Shown: positions 33,615 to 42,134, counted from the first letter of the stretch. The stretch is DNA of 61,347 nt from JAQVEB01 sp028698105 (GCA_964293155.1 CAXYYA010000020.1:1-61347); one strand, 5' to 3'. Notes: generated by a model not told the origin, from the letters alone. Made by a program: numbers and translations.

Positions 33615-33863
33615 TGTAAAATGATTGAGTTATTGCCGCATTGGTCGATTGGGAAACTCATCAATTACATTTTATAAAACGAGACAAGTTTTTGCTATCA
33701 ATGGCGGGCCGCGCCTTCGGGTATTCCGATTTATCGGAACGGCGGATTACAAAGATAGCGGGACACTCAAATCCTGTCATAAGGAGTTTCGTCTTATTCC
33801 ACTAATGCGGCTTCTTTATAAAAGCAGATTTGCAAAGCACTATTTTGCGATCTGCTTTTCCTT
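33615..33863 (+). ncRNA. Candidate structured RNA / leader with terminator upstream of the chromate transporter genes
   Basis: Between the promoter and the first chromate transporter gene the sequence shows three structured parts. Hairpin A: TAAAATG (33617-33623) with CATTTTA (33668-33674), enclosing TGAGTT / AACTCA. Element B: nested pairs ACGAGAC/GTTTCGT (33679-33685 with 33786-33792), GCTATC/GATAGC (33694-33699 with 33754-33759), GCCG/CGGC and TTCCGAT/ATCGGAA (33724-33730 with 33733-33739). Hairpin C: AAAAGCAGAT/ATCTGCTTTT (33820-33859) followed by CCTTT. It could be a riboswitch-like leader or an independent small RNA. I do not recognise the family. Confidence 0.45.
33820..33862 (+). terminator. 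Terminator-like hairpin before the chromate transporter pair
   Basis: The 10-bp stem AAAAGCAGAT / ATCTGCTTTT has a further 5-bp inner helix (GCAAA/TTTGC) and a T-rich 3' side (TTTTCCTTT). It ends 26 nt before the ATG at 33889, in the position expected for a regulated terminator. Confidence 0.6.
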
Positions 33864-33888
33864 TACAACCCGTACAGAAACTAATCCA

Positions 33889-34437
33889 ATGAAAGAATAT
33901 TGGGAACTTTTTCTTGTTTTCTTCAAAATCGGCGCATTCACATTCGGCGGCGGATACGCCATGATCCCACTGATCAGGAATGAGGTTGTTAACAAACGAA
34001 ACTGGCTTGAAGACGAGGAGTTCATGGATACGCTGGCCATTTCACAATCCATTCCCGGCCCCATGGCACTGAACACGGCGCTTTTCGTGGGCAACAAACG
34101 ACTCGGTTTTAAAGGAAGCCTGTTTAGCGGATTAGGCATTATTCTGCCGTCGTTTATCGCGATCCTGTTAATAGCGATCGTATTCACGCAATTCAAAGAA
34201 AATCCGGTTGTGGAACGAATCTTCAAAGGCATTCGCCCTGCTGTGGTAGCGCTAATTGCATCACCATTGCTCAGTCTGGGAAAATCGGCCCGAATTTCAT
34301 GGAAAAACGCATGGATTCCCGTAGCCGTGGCCTTGTCCGTATGGCTGTTGCACGTATCGCCGGTGTATATCGTTCTGGCCGCCATTTCTCTCGGCATCCT
34401 GCATTTATTTTATGTGAAACAACGTATAAAACGCTGA
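33889..34437 (+). CDS. Chromate transporter, short-chain half 1 (CHR family)
   Basis: This 182-residue inner-membrane protein has about five or six hydrophobic helices and the CHR signatures FFKIGAFTFGGGYAMIPLI (about 8-26), then ISQSIPGPMALNTALFVG. Short-chain CHR proteins work as pairs of half-size subunits of opposite topology and export chromate or related anions. A longer in-frame reading from 33625 runs through the structured leader and has no homology, so I take the ATG at 33889. The partner half begins 2 nt after its stop. Confidence 0.88.
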   Translation: MKEYWELFLVFFKIGAFTFGGGYAMIPLIRNEVVNKRNWLEDEEFMDTLAISQSIPGPMALNTALFVGNKRLGFKGSLFSGLGIILPSFIAILLIAIVFTQFKENPVVERIFKGIRPAVVALIASPLLSLGKSARISWKNAWIPVAVALSVWLLHVSPVYIVLAAISLGILHLFYVKQRIKR

Positions 34438-34439
34438 GG

Positions 34440-35000
34440 ATGGAGCTGTTTCAATTGTATATCACCCTTTTTCTTGTGTTTTTCAAGATCGGCCTTTTCG
34501 GTTTTGGAGGCGGATATGCCATGCTTCCGCTCATTCAGCACGAAGTGGTGAACACGCACAACTGGATTTCGGTGAGCAACTTTACCGATATCGTAGCCAT
34601 CTCGCAGACCACTCCCGGCCCCATTGCTTTCAACTCGGCAACATACATCGGTTACACCGCAGTTACCAACGGCGGCTTCGGTAACGTGGAAGGCATTATC
34701 GGATCGGCGATTTGCACGCTGGCGGTGAGCATTCCTTCCTTAATTCTGATGACGCTGGTATGTCTGTTTTTCGTGAAACTGAAAAAAAATCAATGGATGC
34801 AGGCATCGCTCTCGGTGCTCAAACCTGCGATTATCGGCCTGATTGCCGCCGCCGCGCTTATGTTGATGAACAACTATAATTTTGTGGATTACAAAAGTTG
34901 GATCATTTTTGCTGTTGTACTGCTTGCTTCGATAAAAAAAACGGATCCGATATTGCTGATCGCGCTATCGGGAGTAGCGGGGTTGATCATCTACCGGTAA
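34440..35000 (+). CDS. Chromate transporter, short-chain half 2 (CHR family)
   Basis: This 186-residue partner of the preceding gene carries the same landmark pair FFKIGLFGFGGGYAMLPLI and ISQTTPGPIAFNSATYIG, plus hydrophobic helices to the end. The ATG at 34440 lies immediately after the first half's TGA, so the two are translationally coupled. In other bacteria such pairs are both needed for chromate resistance. A different anion substrate cannot be excluded. Confidence 0.88.
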   Translation: MELFQLYITLFLVFFKIGLFGFGGGYAMLPLIQHEVVNTHNWISVSNFTDIVAISQTTPGPIAFNSATYIGYTAVTNGGFGNVEGIIGSAICTLAVSIPSLILMTLVCLFFVKLKKNQWMQASLSVLKPAIIGLIAAAALMLMNNYNFVDYKSWIIFAVVLLASIKKTDPILLIALSGVAGLIIYR

Positions 35001-35010
35001 AGCACAAAAA

Positions 35011-35035
35011 AAGCTCCCAACTTTTTTGAGAGCTT
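35011..35035. terminator. Bidirectional intrinsic terminator
   Basis: The stem AAGCTC-CAA / TTG-GAGCTT has one mismatch and a short T-rich loop. It is flanked by an A-run on the left, which gives a U-tract on the minus strand. It separates the convergent chromate transporter genes and the small membrane protein gene. Confidence 0.7.
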
Positions 35036-35059
35036 CTTATTTCATAACGTTTATTCCGT

Positions 35060-35284
35060 TTACGATTTGTTTCCGCCTCCGCGAAGCAGGGCAACCAGTA
35101 AAAGAATAAAAACCAATCCCACAACTACCCAAAACCAGATTTGCGTATAAAATGCGCCACCTTTATCGGTGTTCAGATTGATGTCGAGCGATGCGCCTTC
35201 TTCCTGTGCAAATGCCACTACCGAGGAGAATAATCCAAACAAAAATAATGCGATTGTTTTGGTAAATTTTGTTACTTGTTTCAT
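35060..35284 (-). CDS. Small exported membrane protein, unknown function
   Basis: The 74 residues are not recognised beyond their topology. A signal-like N-terminus (to about residue 26, VVAFAQ) is followed by a short acidic/polar segment and one strong transmembrane helix (IWFWVVVGLVFILLLVALL) ending in RGGGNKS. If the signal peptide is cleaved, the mature protein would be about 48 residues with a short periplasmic part and a C-terminal membrane anchor. Similar tiny proteins are common in Bacteroidales. No promoter match was seen upstream. Confidence 0.6.
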   Translation of the reverse strand: MKQVTKFTKTIALFLFGLFSSVVAFAQEEGASLDINLNTDKGGAFYTQIWFWVVVGLVFILLLVALLRGGGNKS

Positions 35285-35389
35285 ACTGTTTTGTTTTAGT
35301 TTATATAACTTTTTGTTTTATACGTTTATAATACATGATATAAAACAGTATTACTCAATAAATTGTTCAAACAAAACAAAAAATCTGTT

Positions 35390-35884
35390 TTACTTCGTAA
35401 GTTGATATGCAAACCGCGACGTGCCGTTCGTAACGTAAATAATGCCGCAATACGTGAAGCCATAATCACGTAAAACATTCTGCATAACCGTATTATCGGG
35501 ATGGGTATCCACACGAATGGTAGCGATCCGGCGGAAGCACCAATCGAAGCACGCCCGAGCAACGCCTTTTTCTTCTCCCGAAGAAGCTATGCGATGCACT
35601 GCACCGTAAGGCGCATCGTTGAGCCACCGGCCTTCGTAAATTTTCCGGTACGTGGGGTCGTCACCCATGATAAAGCAAAACGTTCCGACAATTTTACCCG
35701 CTTCGTTTTCGCAAACGAAACTGTGTCCGGCGGCAATTTCTTCCGAAATATAGGATTCCGTGGGATAACCGTTGATCCATTGTCCCGTATTTCCATTTTG
35801 CCGCATGAAATTCCGGGCAATATCGTACAATTCCATCACGCGTGGCAGATCGGAAAGCGTTGTCGGTCTAATGAGATCAATCAT
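35390..35884 (-). CDS. GNAT-family N-acetyltransferase
   Basis: The 164 residues fit the GNAT fold: N-terminal IRPTTLSDLPRVMELYDIAR, central beta-strand KIVGTFCFIMGDDPTYRKI, acetyl-CoA-binding region HRIASSGEEKGVARACFDWCF and C-terminal RVDTHPDNTVMQNVLRDYGFTYCGIIYV. It would acetylate an amine on a small molecule or protein; no substrate can be assigned. It lies 16 nt downstream of topA on the same strand, so it is probably co-transcribed. Confidence 0.88.
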   Translation of the reverse strand: MIDLIRPTTLSDLPRVMELYDIARNFMRQNGNTGQWINGYPTESYISEEIAAGHSFVCENEAGKIVGTFCFIMGDDPTYRKIYEGRWLNDAPYGAVHRIASSGEEKGVARACFDWCFRRIATIRVDTHPDNTVMQNVLRDYGFTYCGIIYVTNGTSRFAYQLTK

Positions 35885-35900
35885 CTGTGGTTCAGCGAAT

Positions 35901-38255
35901 TCACTTCTTCGCCTTTTTTGTTGTCGTTTTTTTGGTTTTCTTTTCCGGTTTGCCTTCTTTGCCTTTATCCGCGTCAGTGATGATCTTACGGCAATCTTCG
36001 AGCGAAAGCTCTTCGGGCTTCATTTTTTTCGGTATTTTGTAGTTCGATTTTTTGTATGCGATATAAGGCCCGTAACGTCCGTTCAACACCTGCAAATCAG
36101 CATCTTCGTCAAACTTTTTGATGATCTTTTCCTTGTCTTTCTTTTCTTTGGCTTCGATAAGCGCAACGGCTTCCTCGGCGGTTATTTCCAGCGGATCGGC
36201 GCCTTTGGGCAACGATACGAATTTGTTGTTGTGCCGTACGTACGGCCCGAAACGCCCTACGCCCACCGTCATCTCTTTTCCGCGAAATTCGCCTAAATTG
36301 CGCGGCAAATCGAATAGTCTCAGGGCTTCGTCGAGAGAGATGGTTTCCAGCGATTGCGATTTTTGCAGCGATGCGAACGCCGGTTTTTCTTCTTCGTCAG
36401 GCGTGCCGATTTGCACGATAGCACCGTAACGCCCGATCTTTACCGATACCTGGCGCCCGCTCTTCGGATCGGTACCCAGCACGCGTTCTCCGGCTTTGTG
36501 CTCGGTGCGCATTTGCATGGTTTCTTCCACCACGGGATGAAATTCCTTATAAAAATCAGCTATTGCCTTGTTCCACTGCTCTTTGCCTTCGGCAATCCGA
36601 TCGAAATCCTTTTCGACTTCCGCCGTGAAATTATAATCCACGATCGAAGGAAAGTATTCAACCAAAAAATCGTTCACTACCATCCCGATATCGGTGGGTA
36701 TCAGTTTGCCTTTATCGGCGCCGGCCATCTCTTTCTTCTCCGTATCCTTGACGTTGCCGTTTTTAAGGGTGAGAATATTGTAAAAACGTTCGTTGCCTTC
36801 CACGTTTCCTTTCTCCACATACTCTCTGTTCTGGATGGTGGAAATCGTAGGCGCATACGTTGACGGCCTTCCAATACCGAGTTCTTCCATCTTTCGCACG
36901 AGCGAAGCTTCGGTGTAGCGGTAAGGCGATTGCGTGAAACGCTGTGTGGCCGTGGTTTCCGCCATTGCCAACTGTTCTTTGACCTTCATCGGCGGTAACA
37001 ATCCGTCGTTGTTATCCGTTTCTTCGTCGTCGGTACTTTCCAGATAAACGCGCAGAAAACCGTCGAATTTAATGACTTCTCCATTAGCGATGAACTTGCC
37101 TTCGGCATTGGAAATCCCGATGGTTGCCGTGGTTCTCTCGAGCTCGGCATCGGCCATTTGCGAAGCAAGCGTGCGTTTCCAGATCAGCTCATACAAGCGT
37201 TTTTCCTGCGCGGTTCCGGCGGTTTCGTGTTCGCTGATGTAGGTTGGACGAATGGCTTCGTGCGCTTCCTGCGCTCCTTTGGATTTCGTGGTGTACTTCC
37301 TGATCTTTACGTATTTATCTCCGTATTGCGTTGTAATTTCGGCTTTTGCCGTATTGATGGCCAATGCCGAAAGGTTCACGGAGTCGGTACGCATGTAGGT
37401 AATCTTCCCCGATTCGTAGAGCCTTTGTGCGACCATCATCGTCTGCGCCACAGAAAACCCGAGTTTTCGTGAAGCTTCCTGTTGCAGCGTGGATGTCGTG
37501 AACGGCGGCGCCGGCGACTTTTTTGCGGGTTTGGTGGTAATATCTTCAATGGAGAAAACCGAGGTTTTCAGTTTCTCGAGCAACGCCAATGCTTCTTGCT
37601 TGGTTTTCAACCGCTTGTTGTATTCCGCCTTAATTTCGTATTTTTGGCCGTTTTCTTCTTTCGTGAAAATGGCTACAATGCGGTAAGCAGCTTCGGTTTT
37701 GAAGTTTTGGATTTCGCGCTCCCGCTCGACAATTAACCGTACGGCTACGGATTGTACGCGGCCGGCAGACAGCGCGGGTTTTATCTTGCGCCACAACACG
37801 GGCGAAAGTTGAAATCCTACAATGCGATCCAGTACGCGACGCGCTTGTTGCGCATCCACCAGATTTTGGTCAATACGGCGCGGATTTTGTATTGCATCGA
37901 GGATGGCTTGTTTGGTAATTTCGTGAAAAACAATACGTTTTGTGTCTTTATCTTTCAGCCCCAACGCGTCGTACAAATGCCATGAAATGGCTTCTCCTTC
38001 GCGGTCTTCATCGGAAGCAAGCCACACGGTTTCCGCCGATTTCGCGGCGCTCTTCAATTCCGAAACCACCTTTTTCTTATCGGCCGGAATTTCATAGATC
38101 GGGGTAAAATTGTTTTCGATATCAATGCTGAAATCTTTTTTCTTTAGGTCGCGAATATGCCCGTAACTGGACATTACGTGAAAATCCTTTCCCAAAAATT
38201 TTTCGATTGTTTTCGCCTTTGCCGGCGACTCCACGATAACCAAATTCTTTTCCAT
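35901..38255 (-). CDS. topA: DNA topoisomerase I
   Basis: This 784-residue type IA topoisomerase relaxes negative supercoils. The TOPRIM domain (residues 1-115) has LVIVESPAKAKTIEKFLG and the metal-binding ASDEDREGEAISWH. The active-site Tyr287 is in KITYMRTDSVNLS. The C-terminus has at least three Topo-C-terminal repeats (GRYGAIVQIG, GRFGPYVRHN, GRYGPYIAYK) and ends in a Lys-rich tail instead of the zinc ribbons of E. coli TopA. The ATG at 38255 is preferred over the TTG one codon upstream. Confidence 0.96.
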   Translation of the reverse strand: MEKNLVIVESPAKAKTIEKFLGKDFHVMSSYGHIRDLKKKDFSIDIENNFTPIYEIPADKKKVVSELKSAAKSAETVWLASDEDREGEAISWHLYDALGLKDKDTKRIVFHEITKQAILDAIQNPRRIDQNLVDAQQARRVLDRIVGFQLSPVLWRKIKPALSAGRVQSVAVRLIVEREREIQNFKTEAAYRIVAIFTKEENGQKYEIKAEYNKRLKTKQEALALLEKLKTSVFSIEDITTKPAKKSPAPPFTTSTLQQEASRKLGFSVAQTMMVAQRLYESGKITYMRTDSVNLSALAINTAKAEITTQYGDKYVKIRKYTTKSKGAQEAHEAIRPTYISEHETAGTAQEKRLYELIWKRTLASQMADAELERTTATIGISNAEGKFIANGEVIKFDGFLRVYLESTDDEETDNNDGLLPPMKVKEQLAMAETTATQRFTQSPYRYTEASLVRKMEELGIGRPSTYAPTISTIQNREYVEKGNVEGNERFYNILTLKNGNVKDTEKKEMAGADKGKLIPTDIGMVVNDFLVEYFPSIVDYNFTAEVEKDFDRIAEGKEQWNKAIADFYKEFHPVVEETMQMRTEHKAGERVLGTDPKSGRQVSVKIGRYGAIVQIGTPDEEEKPAFASLQKSQSLETISLDEALRLFDLPRNLGEFRGKEMTVGVGRFGPYVRHNNKFVSLPKGADPLEITAEEAVALIEAKEKKDKEKIIKKFDEDADLQVLNGRYGPYIAYKKSNYKIPKKMKPEELSLEDCRKIITDADKGKEGKPEKKTKKTTTKKAKK

Positions 38256-38305
38256 CAATGTTTTTTTCTGCTTAGTATTTCGTATTTCGCACTTCTTTTC
38301 GGGTG

Positions 38306-38313
38306 CAAAAGTA
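38306..38313 (-). promoter_or_regulatory. -7 box TACTTTTG for topA
   Basis: The minus strand reads TACTTTTG about 50 nt upstream of topA. It is mirrored one base away by a plus-strand TAATTTTG (38315-38322), which has no gene to serve in that direction. Confidence 0.5.
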
Positions 38314-38383
38314 GTAATTTTGTGTAAGTAACACGAATTTTTCCGAAAATTAGTTGTTTAAGGCCGGTTTTTTACGTTGCAAT

Positions 38384-38983
38384 TCAAGGGCGTGTTGCTT
38401 CCACGCCGTAAATTTGCGCGAAAGCGTCGTACAACGGTTCCGACAACGATTTCCGTACGCGAAGCGTCATCCGGCAGTCTTCCGTGAAGTCCTGCTCCCA
38501 CGTAACCGAGTCGAATTGTTTGAGTACGCGCATCACATCGTTGAGTTGTTCGTAACGGAAATGAAGCGTGATGATTTCGTCCACGGTCTGTTCCACGATT
38601 TTCGCGTTAGCGATAGCGGCGGCAGCCGCTTCTTTGTATGCCTTGATCAGCCCCGAAGTTCCTAACAGCGTTCCGCCGAAATAACGCACGACGAGGATAA
38701 GGACATCGGTGAGTTCGGCGGAATTTATTTGTCCGAGGATAGGGCGCCCGGCGGTTCCCGATGGCTCGCCGTCGTCGTTTGAGCGAAAATCGTCACGCTC
38801 CCACCCGAGCATATACGCCCAGCACACGTGACGTGCGTCGTAATATTTTTTACGGTGCGCATCCACGATCTCTTTCACCTCGTCGGCCGTTTTTACCGGA
38901 AAAATAAACGAAAGGAATTTGCTCTTTTTCTCTGTGACGTAGCCTTCGGCGGGTTGTTGTATGGTGTTGAATGTATCTTGCAT
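38384..38983 (-). CDS. YigZ/IMPACT-family protein
   Basis: The 199 residues carry the N-terminal IMPACT/UPF0029 domain: KKSKFLSFIFPVKTADEV, HVCWAYMLG, DDGEPSGTAGRPILGQI and VRYFGGTLLGTSGLIKAYKEAA. A C-terminal ferredoxin-like domain follows. In other bacteria the family is linked to translation or proline-peptidase-adjacent roles, but function is unsettled. A -7 box lies only 7 nt upstream of the ATG, so the mRNA may be leaderless. Confidence 0.88.
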   Translation of the reverse strand: MQDTFNTIQQPAEGYVTEKKSKFLSFIFPVKTADEVKEIVDAHRKKYYDARHVCWAYMLGWERDDFRSNDDGEPSGTAGRPILGQINSAELTDVLILVVRYFGGTLLGTSGLIKAYKEAAAAAIANAKIVEQTVDEIITLHFRYEQLNDVMRVLKQFDSVTWEQDFTEDCRMTLRVRKSLSEPLYDAFAQIYGVEATRP

Positions 38984-38989
38984 CAGTTA

Positions 38990-38997
38990 CAAAATTA
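38990..38997 (-). promoter_or_regulatory. -7 box TAATTTTG directly upstream of the YigZ-type gene
   Basis: The minus strand reads TAATTTTG, its last base 7 nt from the start codon. The expected transcription start would fall at or next to the ATG. The -33 region is occupied by the end of the 160-bp inverted repeat (from 39011). Confidence 0.5.
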
Positions 38998-39010
38998 CTA
39001 AAAATAAACT

Positions 39011-39170
39011 AAAAAGAGGTTGTCTCAAAAGTATATCTGCTATCAAATTGTCATTCTGAATGGAGCTTTAGCGAAATGAAGAATCTATTTAGCTTGACAA
39101 TGTAGATGTTTCACTTCGTTCAACATGACAAAATGAAACTACAGTAATACTTTTGAGACAACCTCTTTTT
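39011..39170. repeat. 160-bp MITE-like inverted repeat
   Basis: The ends are a perfect 24-bp terminal inverted repeat (39011-39034 and 39147-39170; the right arm contains ACTTTTGAGACAACCTCTTT). Inside are two imperfect, oppositely oriented copies of a TTGTCATnnTGAA...GAA-type palindrome that is common between Bacteroidota genes. There is no ORF. It has the build of a non-autonomous element and, because both strands end in T-runs, could act as a terminator for the upstream RNR transcript. Confidence 0.85.
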
Positions 39171-39202
39171 TATACACTACGGTTAAAATCGCAACACCCG
39201 CA

Positions 39203-41746
39203 TTATCCACACTTGGAGGCTCCGCAGTTGCGGCACTTCAGGCAGCCTTCCTGGTACACCAATGTTTCGTGTCCGCAAACGGGGCATTTTTGTCCTTTAG
39301 CCTCGGTTTCGTTCGGTAAATATTTTTTCAGGGCACGTTCCACACCGTTTTTCCAGGTGTTGATGGTTTCGCTGTCCAGTTCAAGGCCCGAGACCAGTTT
39401 AATTACCTGATCAATGGGCATTCCGTAACGCAACACGCCCGAAATCAGTTTTGCGTAGTTCCAGTATTCGGGATTGAACTTGCTGTCCAGCCCTTCAATG
39501 GTGATCTTATACCCGCGTTTGTTCTTGAACTGAAAATCGTAATGCTTGCGCCCGTCGTTATCATACGCTTTTATGATTTTCCCTTCGCTGACGCTTTTCG
39601 GGAGCATGATGCCGTCGTCCTCATCATTGATACCGGTGAAAATTTCGTACGGTCTTCCGTTCAATAACCCGATAAAGGCAATCCACTTTTCTTTATTGTT
39701 CTGGAACTTAATTACATCGGCGTCAAGTTCGATGGGGCGCGACGTAACGATTTGCGGTAATTCGTAACAATCTTCGTCGTTTTTATCGTCTTTTTTGTCG
39801 TCGTTGGAAAGCAACACACCCGAACGGGAACCGTCGCGATAAACCGTGCAACCCTTGCATCCGCTTTTCCATGCCTCCATATAGAGTTCGCCCACAAGCT
39901 CTTCCGAAACGTCGGACGGCAGATTGATGGTTACGCTAATGGAATGATCCACCCATTTTTGAATGCGTCCCTGCATGCGTACCTTGTGCAGCCAGTCCAC
40001 ATCGTTGGATGTGGCTTTGTAGTAAGGCGATGCAGCTACCAACTCGTCCAACTCCTCGTTAGAATATATTTTGGTGGTTGGGTGACCGTTCGCTTCCATC
40101 CAGGTAACGAATTTGTGGTGAAACACAACAAATTCTTCCCACGAATCGCCGTTTTCGTCCACGAAATCAACACGCGTATCGGCATCGTTCGGGTTCACTT
40201 TGCGGCGGCGTTTATACACGGGCATAAACACCGGTTCAATGCCCGATGTGGTTTGCGACATCAAACTGGTGGTTCCGGTAGGCGCGATGGTCAGACAGGC
40301 AATGTTTCTCCTGCCATATTTCACCATGTCTTTATAGAGCTGTGGATCAGCATCCTTCAAGCGATTTATAAACGGATTGTTTTTTTCTCTTTCTGCATCG
40401 AAGATTTCAAACGCTCCGCGTTCTTTGGCCATTTCCACCGATGAGCCATACGCATTGAGCGCAACAGCCTTATGAACTTTTTCCGAAAAATCGGTCGCTT
40501 CTTCCGTTCCATAGCGCAAGCCCAATGCGGCAAGCATATCGCCTTCGGCAGTGATTCCCACTCCGGTACGGCGGCCTTGCAGGGTTTTTTTGCTGATTTT
40601 GTCCCAAAGATGGCGTTCCGCTCCTTTTATTTCTTCCGATTCGGGATCGTTTTCCACTTTGGAGAGGATTTTATCAATTTTTTCCGATTCCAGATCAATA
40701 ATATCGTCCATGATGCGTTGCGCCAGTCGAACGTGTTTGGCAAACAGATCGAAATCGAAATATGCATCTTTCTTAAACGGATTTACGACATACGAATACA
40801 GGTTGATGGCCAACAAACGGCAACTGTCGTAAGGACACAGCGGGATTTCGCCGCACGGGTTGGTGGAAACGGTTTTGAAGCCCAAATCGGCATAGCAATC
40901 GGGAACCGATTCGCGAATGATGGTGTCCCAGAAAAGTACACCCGGCTCGGCCGAGCGCCATGCGTTGTGCACGATTTTGTTCCACAACTCATCGGCTTCA
41001 ATTTTCTTTGTGTATTTCGGTTTTTTAGCTTCAATGGGATATTGCTGCTCGTAGATTTCACCTTTTGCCACGGCGTTCATGAAATCGTCGTCAATTTTCA
41101 CCGAAATGTTCGCGCCCGTTACTTTTCCCTGCTCCAGTTTGGCATCAATAAAATCTTCCGAATCGGGATGCTTTATGGAAACACTCAGCATGAGCGCGCC
41201 GCGGCGGCCATCCTGCGCCACTTCGCGTGTGGAGTTGGAATAGCGTTCCATAAATGGCACCAACCCCGTGGAGGTCAGCGCCGAATTCTTTACCGGTGAA
41301 CCTTTCGGACGGATGTGCGAAAGATCGTGCCCTACCCCGCCACGGCGTTTCATCAGTTGCACCTGTTCTTCATCAATACGGATGATTGCGCCGTAAGAAT
41401 CGGCGCTGCCATCCATACCGATAACAAAACAGTTGGACAACGATGCCACCTGAAAATCGTTCCCGATGCCGGTCATAGGGCTTCCTTGCGGAATAATGTA
41501 TCTAAACTGGTCGAAGAGATCGAACAATTCTTTCTCACTCAACGGATTAGCGTACTTCTTTTCAATTCTGCCAATTTCATTGGCCAACCGCCAGTGCATA
41601 TCCTCCGGCGACTTTTCGTAAATGGCGCCCTGGCTGTCTTTGAGTGCGTATTTATTTACCCAAACCTTCGCAGCCAATTCGTCTCCTTTAAAATACTCCA
41701 ACGATGCCTTGTAAGCCTCATCGAAAGTATATGTCTTTTTTTTCAT
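39203..41746 (-). CDS. nrdJ: Adenosylcobalamin-dependent (class II) ribonucleotide reductase
   Basis: The 847 residues carry class II landmarks: SLSNCFVIG near residue 110, LMKRRGGVGHDLSHIRPKGSPV, the active-site loop NPCGEIPLCPYDSCRLLAINL near 295, and PTGTTSLMSQTTSGIEPVF near 490-510. The C-terminal CPVCGHETLVYQEGCLKC followed by CGASKCG gives zinc-ribbon-like and redox-shuttle cysteines. It makes deoxyribonucleotides using vitamin B12 as radical source, independently of oxygen. It has no NrdB partner. No cobalamin riboswitch is visible upstream. Confidence 0.94.
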   Translation of the reverse strand: MKKKTYTFDEAYKASLEYFKGDELAAKVWVNKYALKDSQGAIYEKSPEDMHWRLANEIGRIEKKYANPLSEKELFDLFDQFRYIIPQGSPMTGIGNDFQVASLSNCFVIGMDGSADSYGAIIRIDEEQVQLMKRRGGVGHDLSHIRPKGSPVKNSALTSTGLVPFMERYSNSTREVAQDGRRGALMLSVSIKHPDSEDFIDAKLEQGKVTGANISVKIDDDFMNAVAKGEIYEQQYPIEAKKPKYTKKIEADELWNKIVHNAWRSAEPGVLFWDTIIRESVPDCYADLGFKTVSTNPCGEIPLCPYDSCRLLAINLYSYVVNPFKKDAYFDFDLFAKHVRLAQRIMDDIIDLESEKIDKILSKVENDPESEEIKGAERHLWDKISKKTLQGRRTGVGITAEGDMLAALGLRYGTEEATDFSEKVHKAVALNAYGSSVEMAKERGAFEIFDAEREKNNPFINRLKDADPQLYKDMVKYGRRNIACLTIAPTGTTSLMSQTTSGIEPVFMPVYKRRRKVNPNDADTRVDFVDENGDSWEEFVVFHHKFVTWMEANGHPTTKIYSNEELDELVAASPYYKATSNDVDWLHKVRMQGRIQKWVDHSISVTINLPSDVSEELVGELYMEAWKSGCKGCTVYRDGSRSGVLLSNDDKKDDKNDEDCYELPQIVTSRPIELDADVIKFQNNKEKWIAFIGLLNGRPYEIFTGINDEDDGIMLPKSVSEGKIIKAYDNDGRKHYDFQFKNKRGYKITIEGLDSKFNPEYWNYAKLISGVLRYGMPIDQVIKLVSGLELDSETINTWKNGVERALKKYLPNETEAKGQKCPVCGHETLVYQEGCLKCRNCGASKCG

Positions 41747-42134
41747 TAGCTAAATGTTCTTCTAAAAAATTTTGAATTATGTTATATTAGTTCTATTTTG
41801 TTTACAGCAAACTCCATTTTTCAAAGTATCTGTTTTGTTCGGAAATGCAAGTTTAAATAATCTTTTCATGTTTTCCAAAGAAAACAATATTTATTTTTGA
41901 TTTTGTTGAAAAGTTTTCCAAAATAAAAATTAATAAACTAATTATTAGGATATTACCATTTTATATAAAGAAAAAAGTTTCCCAAAATATTTTTTATGGC
42001 TGATAAATAGAATAATACAGTGCCGAAAAAAAGAAATTACCTATAATGCCGAAAATATAAACAAAAAAATCACCCAACGCACGAAAAACGTTGAGTGATT
42101 AAATAGTATAATAAAAAAATAGAGTGTATTGCTG
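41747..42134. other. 388-nt AT-rich intergenic region with three GTTTTCCAAA-like repeats
   Basis: No gene is seen. Upstream of the RNR gene are GTTTTCCAAAG (41870-41880), GTTTTCCAAAA (41913-41923) and GTTTCCCAAAA (41977-41987), a possible operator series. The far end holds the terminator of the serpin gene. No TAnnTTTG box was found for the RNR gene here, and no NrdR-type box or B12 element. Confidence 0.4.
42068..42100 (-). terminator. Intrinsic terminator after the serpin gene
   Basis: A 12-position stem with one mismatch (AATCACcCAACG / CGTTGaGTGATT) is followed on the minus strand by TTTTTTTGT. It lies 35 nt past the serpin stop codon. Confidence 0.8.

Noticed and set aside
33755..33800. 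tRNA T-arm-like sequence (ACTCAAATCC) inside the structured leader
   Set aside because: The flanking stems do not pair in tRNA geometry and no acceptor or anticodon arm can be drawn.
33625..33888. N-terminal extension of the first chromate transporter, 88 codons
   Set aside because: The extension has no CHR similarity, crosses hairpins and a terminator-like stem, and the family N-terminus begins at the ATG at 33889.
38315..38322. Plus-strand -7 box TAATTTTG next to the topA promoter
   Set aside because: No plus-strand gene follows it; both downstream genes (YigZ type and RNR) lie on the minus strand.
39011..39170. Insertion sequence remnant
   Set aside because: There is no transposase fragment between the inverted repeats; it fits a non-autonomous element or repeat better.
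41747..42134. Cobalamin riboswitch or NrdR box upstream of the class II RNR
   Set aside because: Looked for the B12 box and the typical NrdR palindrome; neither is visible.
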